In this document: positions 23,375-33,744 of the stretch, piece after piece | Layout of the letters: every line of letters begins with the position of its first letter | Position numbering within the stretch: the stretch's first letter is position 1 | Origin: Streptomyces sp. Ru71 | GTDB taxonomy: Bacteria; Actinomycetota; Actinomycetes; Streptomycetales; Streptomycetaceae | Length of the DNA: 64,000 bases | Direction: 5' to 3' | Assembly: GCF_002920535.1 (NCBI RefSeq) | Contig: NZ_PQSS01000011.1 | Coordinates: 83,623-147,622 of the forward strand | Notes under the pieces: model-generated | What the model saw: only the letters and a program-made list of their open reading frames with translations | Databases searched by the model: none | What the model was told of the DNA's origin: nothing | Made by a program: the position numbers and the translations under genes

Positions 23375-25444
23375 TCAGGTGGTCCAGGCGACGGGGGAGC
23401 GGGGGTCCGGGAGGTACACGCAGTACGTGCCGGTACGGATCGTCCGGTCGAGGTGCTCGCCGAGCGGCGGGCAGGTCGCGTGCAGACGGGCGAGCGCCTT
23501 GCGCAGGGCCTGGGTCACCGCGGCCCGGGCCCGTTCCGAGGCCGCGCCGGCCCGCCGGTCCCGCCCGCCCAGACCGACGGCCCGGCGCAGCTCGGCGATC
23601 AGGAAGTCGCGCTCGTAGGCGGCCTGTTCCTGCCGGGCGAGGTCGCCCTGGGCCCGGGCGTCGTCGAGGTCCTCCTCGATCTCCGCGAGCCGCTGCCGGT
23701 AGGCCGCCTTGGCACGCTCGTCCAGCAGCGGACCGGCGTCCGGGGCGCGCACCAGCCGGGCGGCCGCCGCGGGGTCGTCGGTGTCGGCGGCGGCGAGGTC
23801 GAGGACATGGAACTCCCGGCCGGGCGCGGCCAGCAGCCGGGCCAGGTGCCGCATGCCCTTGCTGTCGCGGACGGTCGCCCGCCGGCCGTCGAAAAGGACC
23901 GTCCAGTAGTCGCCCTCGCGGACGAAGAGGTCGGCTTCGGTGGCGTCCGCGGGCGCCGGCTCGGTGACGCGGGGCTGCGCGGGGTGCTCGGTCGTGGTCC
24001 GGGCATGCTGGGCCGGCTGCTCGGACGTGCCCCCGGCCAGCTGCTCGAACGTGGCCTGCGCCGCCCCGCGTTCGAGGTTCTCGGCCTCCGGATCGCCCAG
24101 GTCGCGCCGGGCGTCGGCGAGCAGCAGCCGGCACTCGGCCGTCTCGTAGGGTGCGCCGATCTCGCTCCACACGCGTACCGCGTCGGCGAGCGCCTCCGCC
24201 GCGCCGGCCGCGTCGCCCTCGGCGAGCAACACCTCGCCCCGCGCGCGCAGCGCCGCCCCGCTGAGCGCGCTGCTCCCGTAACGGGCGGCCACCTCCGCCA
24301 GCTCCCGGGCGGCGGCCCGGGCCGTGTCCGCGTCGGCGGCGGCCAGGGCGATGGACACCTGCGCGGCCAGCAGGGGCGCCCGGCGCAGCGCGGTGCTGGG
24401 CGGCAGCTCCTTGGACGGCACCGGCAGCGGGTGGGCCAGTGCCTGCCGGATCGTGGCGGCCGCCGTGCCGGCGTCCCCGGCGGCGAGCCGGGTGAGCGAG
24501 AGCCAGGGCTCGGGGTCCCAGCCGAGCCGGTGGGCGGCGAGCAGCGCTTCCTCGGCGCCCTGCGGATCACCGCGGCGCAGCCGGATGCGGCCCAGCTCGG
24601 TCAGCGGCCAGCCCAGCTCGCGGCGCACATAGGGGCGCAGCTCCTCGCAGGCCAGCAGTGCCTGCCGCTCGGCGGGTGCGCACTGGCCCCGCAGCCGCAG
24701 GATCTCGGCCCGGTGCACCCGGCACCGGCCGTGCAGGCTGCCGATGGGGTTGGCCCGGGTCCACCGCTCCATCGCCTCGGTCCACTGCTCGGCCAGGTCG
24801 TACTGGGCCAGGCCCTGCAGCGCGCAGACCAGCTCGCAGTAGACGACCCCGGTCGACAGCGGGTCGAGGTCACCGGACATCGCGGTCGCGCCGGCGTCGT
24901 CGAGCAGCGCCAGCCCTTCCTCCACGTCACCGTCGACGATGAGCAGCCGGGCCTGTGCCACCCGCCCCACGGCGGCCGCCGCCGGATCCGTGCCCGAGCC
25001 GGTGATCACCGCCCGCCCGGCCCACGCGCGGGCGGCGTCCGGATCGCCGCTGAGCAGCCGTTCGTAGGCCCGCACCACGGCGAACCAGGCGTACGCGGGC
25101 GTGGCCGCGCCCGGGCCGAGCAGCTGTTCGGCGCGGCGCAGCCACCCCCGTACGGGGGCCATGAGCGCGGTGTCGAACAGCAGGTGCATCGCCACGCGTA
25201 CGGCGGCGCCGGCCGCGCCGGTGTCCTCGCCGAGCGCCGCCAGCTCGCCGTGCAGCCGCTCCCAGGTCTCGATCGCCGTGTCGAGGTGCCCCGCGGCGTA
25301 GGCGACGCCGGCGAGCTCGGCGAGTTCCGCCGGGCCCAGCTCGCCGGCCCGCAGGTAGGCGTCGTAGGCGTCGCTCCACGCGCCGCGGGCCGCGGCCGTC
25401 CGGGCCTGTTCGAGTGCGGCCGGGTGGCCGCCGGCATGGCTCAC
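23375..25444 (-). CDS. Large TPR-rich regulator-like protein with actinobacterial C-terminal domain
   Basis: Protein of about 689 residues. Residues about 1-480 are helical repeats of TPR type (AYDAYLRAGELGPAELAELAG, ETWERLHGELAALGEDTG, RGDPQGAEEALLAAHRLG). The last 170 residues form a domain starting LFVREGDYWTVLFDGRR, with DSKGMRHLARLL, a coiled-coil region (YRQRLAEIEEDLDDARAQ) and the ending IRTGTYCVYLPD. The AAA regulator at 45947-49063 ends with the same domain. No ATPase or classical HTH is present here. GTG 25444 has AAGGA seven bases upstream; GTG 25450 lies too close to it. It diverges from an alpha/beta hydrolase gene across a 14-base perfect palindrome. The function is unknown; a regulatory role is inferred. 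Confidence 0.75.
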   Translation of the reverse strand: MSHAGGHPAALEQARTAAARGAWSDAYDAYLRAGELGPAELAELAGVAYAAGHLDTAIETWERLHGELAALGEDTGAAGAAVRVAMHLLFDTALMAPVRGWLRRAEQLLGPGAATPAYAWFAVVRAYERLLSGDPDAARAWAGRAVITGSGTDPAAAAVGRVAQARLLIVDGDVEEGLALLDDAGATAMSGDLDPLSTGVVYCELVCALQGLAQYDLAEQWTEAMERWTRANPIGSLHGRCRVHRAEILRLRGQCAPAERQALLACEELRPYVRRELGWPLTELGRIRLRRGDPQGAEEALLAAHRLGWDPEPWLSLTRLAAGDAGTAAATIRQALAHPLPVPSKELPPSTALRRAPLLAAQVSIALAAADADTARAAARELAEVAARYGSSALSGAALRARGEVLLAEGDAAGAAEALADAVRVWSEIGAPYETAECRLLLADARRDLGDPEAENLERGAAQATFEQLAGGTSEQPAQHARTTTEHPAQPRVTEPAPADATEADLFVREGDYWTVLFDGRRATVRDSKGMRHLARLLAAPGREFHVLDLAAADTDDPAAAARLVRAPDAGPLLDERAKAAYRQRLAEIEEDLDDARAQGDLARQEQAAYERDFLIAELRRAVGLGGRDRRAGAASERARAAVTQALRKALARLHATCPPLGEHLDRTIRTGTYCVYLPDPRSPVAWTT

Positions 25445-25474
25445 GCCCACGTCCTTTCCGTCGCGGGCCGCGTG

Positions 25475-25488
25475 GTTACGGCCGTAAC
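25475..25488. promoter_or_regulatory. Perfect palindrome GTTACGGCCGTAAC in a divergent promoter
   Basis: This 14-base perfect palindrome lies in the 92-base gap between the TPR-protein start and the hydrolase start. It is well placed to be an operator controlling both genes; the binding protein is unknown. Confidence 0.5.
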
Positions 25489-25536
25489 GGTCTCGCTTAC
25501 GCCTTCTGGTCAGAGATGACCGTCGAGGAGGACACC

Positions 25537-26355
25537 ATGGACACCACCAGGGTGAACGACATCCGGTTGGAGTACGACATCCACGGATCCGGCGAGCCGG
25601 TGCTGCTGGTCGGTCCGGTACTGGCGGACGGATTCGCGCCGCTGGTCACCGAGCCCGCCCTCGCCGACCACCACCGGCTCATTCGGTACCACAAGCGGGG
25701 CTGGGGCGGCAGCACCCACACCCCGGGGCCGGTGTCGGTCGCCGACCACGCGGCCGACGCGGTCGCGCTGCTCGACCGGCTCGGTCTGGACCGCGTCCAT
25801 GTGGCCGGGCACTCCAGCGGCGCGGCGGTCGCGGCCCAGCTCGCCCAGGACCGTCCCGACCGGGTGGCCACGGCCGCGCTGCTGGAGCTCCCCGTCCTGT
25901 CGCTGCCGGCCGGGCAGGCGCTCCTGGCGGAGCTGGCACCGGCTTTCGAGGCGTACGGCGCCGGGGACCCGGAGCGGGCTCTGTCGCTGTTCCTGCCCGT
26001 GGTGTGCGGGATGGACGCCGAGCGGTGCCGGGCGCTGCTGGAGGAGCGGATGCCGGGCTGTGTGGAGCGGGCGGCCAAGGACGCCGACACCTTCTTCGGG
26101 ACCGAGCTGCCGGCCCTGGCCGCGTGGCGGTTCGGCCCCGAGGAGGCCGCGGCGATCCACCGGCCCGTGCTGTCGCTGCTGGGCAGCGACACCCGCCCAC
26201 TGTGGTGGGAGGTGGCCGCGTTCCTGCGCGCGGCGGTACCCGGAGTGGAGGAGCACGTCATCGACGGCGTGGGCCACCTGCTGCACATCGAACACCCCGA
26301 GCCGGTCGCCACGGCCCTGGCGCGCTTCTTCGCGAGGCACCCGATCACCCCGTGA
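25537..26355 (+). CDS. Alpha/beta hydrolase
   Basis: Hydrolase of 272 residues. The oxyanion/strand region is EPVLLVGPVLADG, the nucleophile elbow is VHVAGHSSGAAVA (Ser in GHSSG), and the catalytic His lies in VGHLLHIEHPEPV; the acid is probably the Asp in LLGSDTRPL. The substrate is unknown. ATG 25537 is preceded by GAGGAGGAC. It is divergent from the TPR-protein gene and followed by a strong bidirectional terminator. Confidence 0.88.
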   Translation: MDTTRVNDIRLEYDIHGSGEPVLLVGPVLADGFAPLVTEPALADHHRLIRYHKRGWGGSTHTPGPVSVADHAADAVALLDRLGLDRVHVAGHSSGAAVAAQLAQDRPDRVATAALLELPVLSLPAGQALLAELAPAFEAYGAGDPERALSLFLPVVCGMDAERCRALLEERMPGCVERAAKDADTFFGTELPALAAWRFGPEEAAAIHRPVLSLLGSDTRPLWWEVAAFLRAAVPGVEEHVIDGVGHLLHIEHPEPVATALARFFARHPITP

Positions 26356-26365
26356 CGAACGCGAA

Positions 26366-26398
26366 AGGGGCCGGTCGGATGTCCGACCGGCCCCCTTC
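26366..26398. terminator. Bidirectional terminator between the hydrolase gene and sodN
   Basis: GGGGCCGGTCGG pairs perfectly with CCGACCGGCCCC around ATGT, with flanking A- and T-rich bases on each side. It sits between two convergent stop codons and can serve both genes. Confidence 0.85.
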
Positions 26399-26456
26399 TC
26401 ACGGGTCGCGCCCCCGCGGTGGTGCACCGACCGCGGGTCGGTGGCGGCTGACGTGA

Positions 26457-26852
26457 TCAGGCCTTCTTGGTCTCCCAGAAGATCTTGTCGATCTCGGCGA
26501 TGAGCTCCAGGGCCTTCTCACCGGTCTTGGGGTCGGTGGACGCCTTGGCGGCCGACAGGGCCTTCAGGGTGTCGTTGACCAGCTGGTGCAGCTGCGGGTA
26601 CTTCTCGAAGTGCGGCGCCTTGAAGTAGTCGCTCCACAGCACGGACACGTGGTGCTTCGCGAGCTCGGCGCGCTGCTCCTTGATGACCGTGGCACGAGCC
26701 TGGAAGTGCGGGTCGTCGTTGCCGGCCATCTTCTCCTGCACGGCCTTCACCGACTCCGCCTCGATGCGGGCCTGGGCCGGGTCGTACACACCGCAGGGCA
26801 GGTCGCAGTGTGCGCTGACCTTGACCTTGGGGGCAAACAGGCGGGAAAGCAT
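26457..26852 (-). CDS. sodN: Nickel superoxide dismutase precursor SodN
   Basis: Cytosolic Ni-dependent superoxide dismutase, 131 residues, the family's usual length. A 14-residue propeptide (MLSRLFAPKVKVSA) precedes the nickel hook HCDLPCGVYDPAQA; after cleavage the new N-terminal His, Cys2 and Cys6 bind nickel. The rest is a four-helix bundle (EKMAGNDDPHFQARATVIKEQ) that forms a hexamer. The divergent gene encodes the processing peptidase SodX. The literature describes nickel control of sodN through Nur and a small RNA from sodF; no such element was confirmed here. The gene ends at the strong hairpin shared with the hydrolase gene. Confidence 0.97.
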   Translation of the reverse strand: MLSRLFAPKVKVSAHCDLPCGVYDPAQARIEAESVKAVQEKMAGNDDPHFQARATVIKEQRAELAKHHVSVLWSDYFKAPHFEKYPQLHQLVNDTLKALSAAKASTDPKTGEKALELIAEIDKIFWETKKA

Positions 26853-26996
26853 GGAGCATTCCTTCCTCGTGATCGTCTTCTCAGGTGGGACATTACTCCC
26901 TGCGGCACGGGTTTTCGCGAGTGCCCCCTTGGGCTTAGGACAAAAGTCCAGGGTCAGACTGAGACTGGTGGATGAATGGACCGGGGAGGTGCCGGG

Positions 26997-27440
26997 ATGC
27001 CGGAGCTGTCGCAGGAGACCGAGCAGGGGAGGCCTGCCCAGCCGCCTTTCGGGTGGGTCGAGGTGACGGGGCCGTCGATGGTGCCCACGCTGTACCACGG
27101 CGATCAGCTGCTGGTGCGCCACGGGGCCCGGGTGCGGCCCGGTGACATCGTCGTCCTGCGTCATCCGCTGCAGCAGAACCTGCTGGTCGTGAAGCGGGCT
27201 GCGGAGCGCCGGGACGGGGGCTGGTGGGTGCTCGCCGACAACCCGTTCGGGGCGACGACGGACAGCGAGGAGTTCGGTGTCGTGCCGGACGAGCTGATGG
27301 TGGGCCGGGCCGTCTTCCGTCTGCGCCGGATGCCGGAGCCGGATCAGCGCTCGCCGCTCGCGGTGGCGCGCTGGGTGCTGTCGGCCGCCCGGCCCCTGTT
27401 CGCCGACCGGTCGGCCTCCAGGCGCTTGCGGGCCCGGTAG
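26997..27440 (+). CDS. sodX: SodN-processing signal-peptidase-like protein SodX
   Basis: Peptidase S24/S26-like protein of 147 residues that removes the SodN propeptide so that nickel can bind. The catalytic Ser lies in VTGPSMVPTLYHGDQLLV and the catalytic Lys in LLVVKRAAER, as in signal peptidase I, but there is no membrane anchor, fitting a cytosolic substrate. ATG 26997 has GGGGAGG at six-base spacing, preferred over ATG 26976. It is divergent from sodN. Its last 97 bases overlap the convergent CGNR regulator gene on the other strand. Confidence 0.92.
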   Translation: MPELSQETEQGRPAQPPFGWVEVTGPSMVPTLYHGDQLLVRHGARVRPGDIVVLRHPLQQNLLVVKRAAERRDGGWWVLADNPFGATTDSEEFGVVPDELMVGRAVFRLRRMPEPDQRSPLAVARWVLSAARPLFADRSASRRLRAR

Positions 27441-27973
27441 GCGGCCACGTTGGCGCGGGTGGCGCAGCGGTCGGAGCAATAGCGCCGGGAGCGGTTGGTC
27501 GAGGTGTCCAGGTAGGCGTTGCGGCAGGGCGCGGCCTCGCACAGGCCGAGCCGGTCCACGCCGTACTCGGTCAGGTGGAACGCCAGGCCCATCGCGGCGA
27601 TGGCGGCGTAGCCGGCGGTGGCGTTGGACGGGTGGTCGGCCAGGTGCATGTGCCACAGCGGGCGGCCGTCGTCGTCGCGGTGGTCGTGGCCGGAGATCTG
27701 CGGGCTGACCGGGAACTCCAGCAGCAGCGCGTTCAGCAGGTCCACCGCGCGCGTCTCGTCGCCCTCGTCGGCCGCCTCGAAGACCGCGCGCAGCCGGGCC
27801 CGGACCGAGCGGAAGCGGGTGACGTCCGCGTCGGTGGCGCGGCGGGCCGCCGACTGGTTGGCGCCGAACAGCTCCCGGACGGCCTCCACCGAGGTCAGGG
27901 AGTCCTTGCCCCGGGTCGGCTCCTCACTGTTCACGAGCCGTACGGCGTAGTCCGAGTAATAGGCCAGTTCCAC
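27344..27973 (-). CDS. CGNR zinc finger (ABATE domain) protein
   Basis: Predicted regulator of 209 residues. The N-terminal stress-associated ABATE domain (about 1-145) is followed by a CGNR-type zinc finger with CEAAPCRNAYLDTSTNRSRR and YCSDRCATRANVAAYR; the signature tetrapeptide reads CATR instead of CGNR. The finger probably binds DNA. GTG 27973 is preceded by AAGGA. The gene overlaps the 3' end of sodX by 97 bases in opposite orientation, so either both 3' ends tolerate antisense transcription or one protein's tail is dispensable. Confidence 0.85.
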   Translation of the reverse strand: MELAYYSDYAVRLVNSEEPTRGKDSLTSVEAVRELFGANQSAARRATDADVTRFRSVRARLRAVFEAADEGDETRAVDLLNALLLEFPVSPQISGHDHRDDDGRPLWHMHLADHPSNATAGYAAIAAMGLAFHLTEYGVDRLGLCEAAPCRNAYLDTSTNRSRRYCSDRCATRANVAAYRARKRLEADRSANRGRAADSTQRATASGER

Positions 27974-28074
27974 TTGTAGTCCTTACGGAGGCGCTCTATG
28001 GTCGTGGGTGCGGTCGGGTAACAGCCGGTCGTGGTTCCAGGGTATTACGGTCATCCCGTGACGGAGGGGCAGCG

Positions 28075-28891
28075 ATGACGGACACCTCTACCACCCCAAC
28101 GACGTCCACCGCCTTCGGCACCGACTGGCGGGCCTGGCAGGAGAGCTGGGACCGCCGGCAGGAGTGGTACATGCCCGACCGTGAGGACCGCTTCCGCGTC
28201 ATGCTGGATGGGGGTCCCCCCATGCCCTTAAGGCTATGGGGGAGGTCGAGGCCTTCTGCGGTTCCGAGCCCCGCGTCCTCGACCTCGCCTGCGGCACCGG
28301 CAGCATCACCGCCCGCCTGCTGAGTCGCTTCCCGAAGGCCGTCAGCACCGGGATCGACCTCGACCCCGCCCTGCTCACCATCGCCCGCGGCACTTTCGCC
28401 GGGGACGACCGCGTCACCCTCGTCGAGGCCGACCTCACCGACCCGGACTGGCCCGCGCGACTGCCGTACGACACCTACGACGCCGTGCTGACCGCGACCG
28501 CCCTGCACTGGCTGCGCAAGGAACCCCTGCGCACGCTCTACGGGCGGCTCGCCGGCCTGGTCCGGCACGGCGGAGTCTTCCTCAACGCGGACCACATGAT
28601 CGACGACACCACGCCCCGGATCAACGCGGCGGAGGAGATCCGGCGCCGCGCCCGCATGGATCAGGCCATGCGCGCCGGAGCGCTGGACTGGGCGGAGTGG
28701 TGGGCCCTGGCCGCCAAGGACCCCGTCCTCGCCGGTCCCACGGCCCGCCGCTTCGAGATCTACGGCGTCCACGCCGACGGCGAGATGCCCTCGGCGGCAT
28801 GGCACGCGCGCGTGCTGCGCGAGCAGGGGTTCGAGGAGGCGCGGCCCGTCTGGGCGTCGCGAGTGACACGCTGCTGCTGGCGCTGAGGTAG
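28075..28891 (+). pseudogene. SAM-dependent methyltransferase, disrupted by two frameshifts
   Basis: The class I methyltransferase reads in three frames. Frame 1 (from ATG 28075, with ACGGAGGGG upstream) gives the N-terminus through RFRVMLD. At about 28208-28243 a palindromic element interrupts it. The catalytic part then continues in a second frame (VLDLACGTGSITARLL, TGIDLDPALL, YDAVLTATALHWL). Near 28858 one base appears missing, so the normal ending SDTLLLALR is found only in a third frame, stopping at 28891. A protein from the internal ATG 28236 would keep the SAM-binding core but lack about 50 N-terminal residues. It is probably a dead gene; a sequencing error could explain the second lesion but not the first. 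Confidence 0.75.
28208..28243. mobile_element. Small palindromic insertion element
   Basis: About 35 bases with nested palindromes: ATGGGGG/CCCCCAT (28208-28223), CCTTAAGG in the middle, and a closing ATGGGGG, so the GGGGG/CCCCC arms can pair in two ways. It interrupts the methyltransferase frame by 35 bases (2 modulo 3). Elements with GGGGGTCCCCCC...GGGGGA arms are, in my recollection, scattered through Streptomyces genomes. It carries no gene, so it resembles a REP- or MITE-like unit. Confidence 0.6.
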
Positions 28892-28903
28892 CCAGGAACA
28901 GCG

Positions 28904-28941
28904 AAAGGGGCGGTACGGCCAGGCCGTACCGCCCCTTTCGG
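28904..28941. terminator. Bidirectional terminator
   Basis: GAAAGGGGCGGTACGGCC pairs perfectly with GGCCGTACCGCCCCTTTC around a two-base loop. It lies between the convergent methyltransferase remnant and the ABC ATPase gene and gives A/T-flanked stems for both strands. Confidence 0.88.
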
Positions 28942-28947
28942 GCGTTT

Positions 28948-29790
28948 CTACAGCACCTTGGACAGGAAGGACTTCGTCCGCTCGTGCTGCGGGTTGGTCA
29001 GGACCTCGCGCGGGTGGCCGGACTCGACCACCACGCCGCCGTCCATGAAGACCAGGCTGTCGCCCACCTCGCGGGCGAAGCCCATCTCGTGCGTGACGAC
29101 GACCATCGTCATGCCCGACTCGGCCAGGTCCCGCATGACGTCCAGGACGTCACCCACGAGCTCGGGGTCCAGCGCCGAGGTCGGCTCGTCGAACAGCATC
29201 AGCTTGGGGTCCATCGCCAGCGCGCGGGCGATCGCCACACGCTGCTGCTGGCCACCGGACAGCTGCGAGGGGTAGTTGCGCGCCTTGTCGGCCAGGCCGA
29301 CGCGCTCCAGCAGCTGCATGGCGCGCTCCCGCGCCTGCGTCTTGCTGGTGCCCTTGACCTGCATCGGCGCTTCCATGACGTTCTCGACGGCCGTCATGTG
29401 CGGGAAGAGGTTGAACCGCTGGAACACCATGCCGATGTCCCGGCGCTTGCGCGCGACCTCGCTGTCCTTGAGCTCGTACAGCTTGTCGCCCTTCTGGCGG
29501 TAGCCGACCAGCTCGCCGTCGACGTACAGCCGCCCGGCGTTGATCTTCTCCAGGTGGTTGATGCACCGCAGGAAGGTCGACTTGCCGGAACCCGAGGGGC
29601 CGATCAGGCAGAACACCTCGCCCTGCTTGACCTCCAGGTCGATGCCCGTGAGCACCTCGACGGCGCCGAAGCTCTTGTGGACGCCCTCGGCCTTCACCAT
29701 CGGGACGGTGGACCTCTTCGGCGCGGCGTCCGCCTTCGCGGGCTCCGTCGTCTTGTCGGTCTGCACCGGCTTCGCGGTCTTGTCAGTCAT
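28948..29790 (-). CDS. Amino-acid ABC transporter ATPase
   Basis: ATP-hydrolysing subunit of 280 residues for a polar amino-acid importer. Walker A is GPSGSGKST, the signature is [15 protein letters not shown], Walker B is [12 protein letters not shown], and the switch His is in [10 protein letters not shown]. An unusual Lys/Thr-rich extension of about 30 residues ([17 protein letters not shown]) precedes the domain. The start overlaps the permease stop (ATGA). The best functional guess is glutamate or glutamine uptake, based on the GlnQ-like sequence. Confidence 0.94.
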   Translation of the reverse strand: MTDKTAKPVQTDKTTEPAKADAAPKRSTVPMVKAEGVHKSFGAVEVLTGIDLEVKQGEVFCLIGPSGSGKSTFLRCINHLEKINAGRLYVDGELVGYRQKGDKLYELKDSEVARKRRDIGMVFQRFNLFPHMTAVENVMEAPMQVKGTSKTQARERAMQLLERVGLADKARNYPSQLSGGQQQRVAIARALAMDPKLMLFDEPTSALDPELVGDVLDVMRDLAESGMTMVVVTHEMGFAREVGDSLVFMDGGVVVESGHPREVLTNPQHERTKSFLSKVL

Positions 29791-30725
29791 GCCGTGGCCC
29801 CCTTCCGGCCGGACAGGGAGAGCACGTTCTTCCTGATCTTCTGCCAGGGCGTCGCCGGCAGCTGGCGCGTGGAGCCGCGGGCGTAGTAGCGCTCCAGGTA
29901 GTACTGGCCGACGCTGAACACCGAGGTCAGCAGCAGGTACCAGGCGGCGGCGAGGAACAGCATCTCGGCCGGGGCGCCGGAGGTCTGGCCGATGTCCTGC
30001 GCGACGCGCAGCAACTCGGAGTACTGGACGACCGAGACCAGCGAGGTCGTCTTCAGCATGTTGATGACCTCGTTGCCCGTCGGCGGCACGATCACGCGCA
30101 TCGCCTGCGGGATGACGATCCGGCGCAGCGTCTTGCTGTGGCTCATGCCCAGCGCGTGCGCCGCCTCCGTCTGGCCCTCGTCGACCGCGAGCAGACCGGC
30201 GCGGCAGATCTCGGCCATGTACGCGGCCTCGTTGAGGCCGAGGCCGAGCAGCGCGGTCAGGAACGGGGTCATGAAGTCCGACCACTCGTCCTTGTAGATC
30301 GGCCCGAGGTTGATGTACTCGAAGACCAGGCCCAGGTTGAACCAGACGATCAGCTGGACCAGCACCGGGGTGCCCCGGAAGAACCAGATGTAGAACCACG
30401 CGATCGACGAGGTCACCGGGTTCTTCGACAGCCGCATCACCGCGAGCACGATGCCGCCGACCACGCCGATCAGCATGGACAGGACCGTCAGCAGCAGGGT
30501 GTTGCCCACACCGCTGAGCACTCGGTCGTTGAAGAAGTAGTCCGGGATCGCGCCCCAGTTGATCTTGCCCTGGGAGAACGCGTAGATGATGCCGCCCAGC
30601 AGGGCGAGCGCGATGACGGCGGAGACGTACCGCCCGTAGTGACGGACCGGAATGGCCTTGATGGCTTCCGGGCCGGCCGGCGGGGTGGCCGCCGGTTCCG
30701 TCGTCTTGTCGATGTCAACAGTCAC
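29787..30725 (-). CDS. Amino-acid ABC transporter permease
   Basis: Membrane subunit of 312 residues (HisM/GlnP family), with several hydrophobic helices and the family start [20 protein letters not shown]. The ATPase-contacting loop is [24 protein letters not shown]. Its N-terminus ([18 protein letters not shown]) resembles the unusual tail of its ATPase partner. A single permease gene implies a homodimer. GTG 30725 lies 35 bases after the binding-protein stop. Confidence 0.93.
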   Translation of the reverse strand: MTVDIDKTTEPAATPPAGPEAIKAIPVRHYGRYVSAVIALALLGGIIYAFSQGKINWGAIPDYFFNDRVLSGVGNTLLLTVLSMLIGVVGGIVLAVMRLSKNPVTSSIAWFYIWFFRGTPVLVQLIVWFNLGLVFEYINLGPIYKDEWSDFMTPFLTALLGLGLNEAAYMAEICRAGLLAVDEGQTEAAHALGMSHSKTLRRIVIPQAMRVIVPPTGNEVINMLKTTSLVSVVQYSELLRVAQDIGQTSGAPAEMLFLAAAWYLLLTSVFSVGQYYLERYYARGSTRQLPATPWQKIRKNVLSLSGRKGATA

Positions 30726-30760
30726 GGGTGCTGCCTTTCAGTGCCCGCAGGTACGAGCGG

Positions 30761-31726
30761 TCACTTGCCACCGTTGATGACGGCCTCGTTCACGGCACCG
30801 GCCGTGACGCCCCACTTTTCGAGGATCTTCTGGTACTCGCCGTTCTTGATGATCGCGTCGACCGCGGCCTTCAGGGCGTCACGCAGCTGGGTGCTGCTCT
30901 TGGCGACGGCGATGCCGTACGGGGCGGCCTCGACCTGGTCGCCGACGATCTGGAAGTCGTTGCCGCCGCCGGAGGTCTTCACGGCGTAGGCGGCGACCGG
31001 GAAGTCCGAGGATCCGGCGTTGGCGCCGCCGGCCCGCAGACGGGTCTGTGCCTGCTGGTCGGTGTCGAACGCCTCGATGGACAGCGTCTTGCCCGCCGGG
31101 CACTTCTTCGCCTCGGCCTTGGCGAGGTCCTCGGAGGTCGTGCCGCGCTGCACCACGATCTTCTTGCCACACAGGTCGGCCCAGGACTTGATGCCCTGGT
31201 CCTTGCCCTTCTGCGTGTAGATCGAGACACCGGCGGTGAAGTAGTCGACGAAGTCGACGCCCTCGCCGACCTTCTTGCCGGTGTCGGCGTCGATGCCCTC
31301 CTGGCGGTCCTTGGTGTCGGTCATCGCGGACATGGCGATGTCGTACCGCTTGGAGCGCAGACCGGTGATGAGGGTGTCGAAGGTGCCGTTCTCGAACTGG
31401 AACTTCACGCCGAGCTGCTTGCCCAGCGCGTCGGCGATGTCGGGGTCGATACCCGCCGTCTTGCCGGAGCTGTCCCGGAACTCGACCGGAGCGTAGGCGA
31501 TGTCCGAACCGACCTTGATGACACCCTTGTCACGAATGGCCTGGGGCAGCTTGTCCGCGAGCGGGGCCGTGGTGGTGGAGGCCGAGCCGCTGCTCTCGGA
31601 ACCGCTTTCCTTCTTGGTCTGGTCACCGCAACCGGTGAGCAGCAGTGCGCCTGCGACCGCGATCGCACCGACCGCTGCTAGCCGGGAGTGCGCGGCGGTG
31701 GTACGACGGGTGGAGCTTGCGGTCAT
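30761..31726 (-). CDS. Amino-acid ABC transporter substrate-binding lipoprotein
   Basis: Extracellular binding lipoprotein of 321 residues (SBP family 3). The signal peptide ends at the lipobox ALLLTGC (Cys about 33), followed by a Ser-rich linker. The fold begins KVGSDIAYAPVEFRDSSGK and continues YDIAMSAMTDTKDRQEGID, typical of polar amino-acid binders. It is the first gene of the three-gene operon, with a long upstream region. Confidence 0.93.
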   Translation of the reverse strand: MTASSTRRTTAAHSRLAAVGAIAVAGALLLTGCGDQTKKESGSESSGSASTTTAPLADKLPQAIRDKGVIKVGSDIAYAPVEFRDSSGKTAGIDPDIADALGKQLGVKFQFENGTFDTLITGLRSKRYDIAMSAMTDTKDRQEGIDADTGKKVGEGVDFVDYFTAGVSIYTQKGKDQGIKSWADLCGKKIVVQRGTTSEDLAKAEAKKCPAGKTLSIEAFDTDQQAQTRLRAGGANAGSSDFPVAAYAVKTSGGGNDFQIVGDQVEAAPYGIAVAKSSTQLRDALKAAVDAIIKNGEYQKILEKWGVTAGAVNEAVINGGK

Positions 31727-32308
31727 CGTGGGTTCCTCCGGCGGGACGGTTGGTGCCGATGGTCACGGCAGTGCCGATAGGTCGACGAGAACACACACCT
31801 TCGGGTGTCGCGACCTCGTGTGATTACGGCATCTTGCCATTCGGACTCCGTCATTCAGGTGACTCGCCATGTCAAAATCGGATAACGGGCGACACCCGAA
31901 CCACATCACTCCGGTACATCATGACCGGACCTTCTACGGGAATCAGCGCTTCCGGCCGGAAGATCTTCAGCCGGTCTCAGTATCCGGGCAGCCGTGGGAG
32001 CGCGTTCACGCCCGCTTGAGTGCTGCTTGACCATTTGTCCAGACCTTGTCCCCATATTCGGTCATGAGTGATGTCACGTCGCGCGACCGACGTGTGACCT
32101 TCGCGGTATGGACTCGTCGGCGGCACCGTCCGTCAGGTAAGAAGGTTCTTTACACCCCTCATCCGGGGCTCAGGACGCGTGTGCGGCGCGTCCGTCGCGT
32201 AGGTGCCCGTACGCATCAGTCAAATCGGGCCGTACGCGGTGCCCGCCCGCCCCTCACCAGGGGCGGTCCAAACCCTCAAACCATGAATACTTAAGGGGTA
32301 AAGAGAAA
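31727..32308. other. Divergent regulatory region between the ABC operon and the malic enzyme gene
   Basis: This 582-base gap is the longest in the window. On the minus strand TTGACA occurs at 31875-31870 as a possible -35 box for the ABC operon, and a hairpin CACACCttcgGGTGT (about 31795-31808) lies in the expected leader. On the plus strand GCCCCTcaccAGGGGC (32249-32264) forms a hairpin, and an AT-rich ATACTTAAG (about 32287-32295) could be a -10 region for the malic enzyme gene. No riboswitch class was recognised and no gene is supported. Confidence 0.5.
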
Positions 32309-33532
<1,224 letters not shown>

Positions 33533-33551
33533 CCGTGCTCGGCCTCAGCCG

Positions 33552-33588
33552 AATGACCCCGTCCGAGTGGGCGGGGTCATTTTTTGGT
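33552..33588 (+). terminator. Intrinsic terminator of the malic enzyme gene
   Basis: AATGACCCCG pairs with CGGGGTCATT and is followed directly by six T, a textbook intrinsic terminator 20 bases after the stop codon. Confidence 0.9.
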
Positions 33589-33744
33589 GGGGGTTGTTTA
33601 GCCCGACTGGGTGGTCGCGGGGCGTTCCCCATTGACCTGGGGTGTTCAGTGCCCTTGAGTCGGCCGCCCGGTGGGGCGCAAGAGGGTGTGTGTCACAGGG
33701 CGCCCTGGTTCCAACGGGGCCGTCGGGAACCTATCGTCGGCTTC

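Noticed and set aside
28700..28891. The 64-residue frame at 28697-28891 as a separate small gene
   Set aside because: It is out-of-frame methyltransferase sequence except for its last nine residues, which are the displaced C-terminus of that gene.
31727..32308. A riboswitch or attenuator in the long ABC/malic-enzyme gap
   Set aside because: Only short isolated hairpins are visible and no known riboswitch core was recognised.
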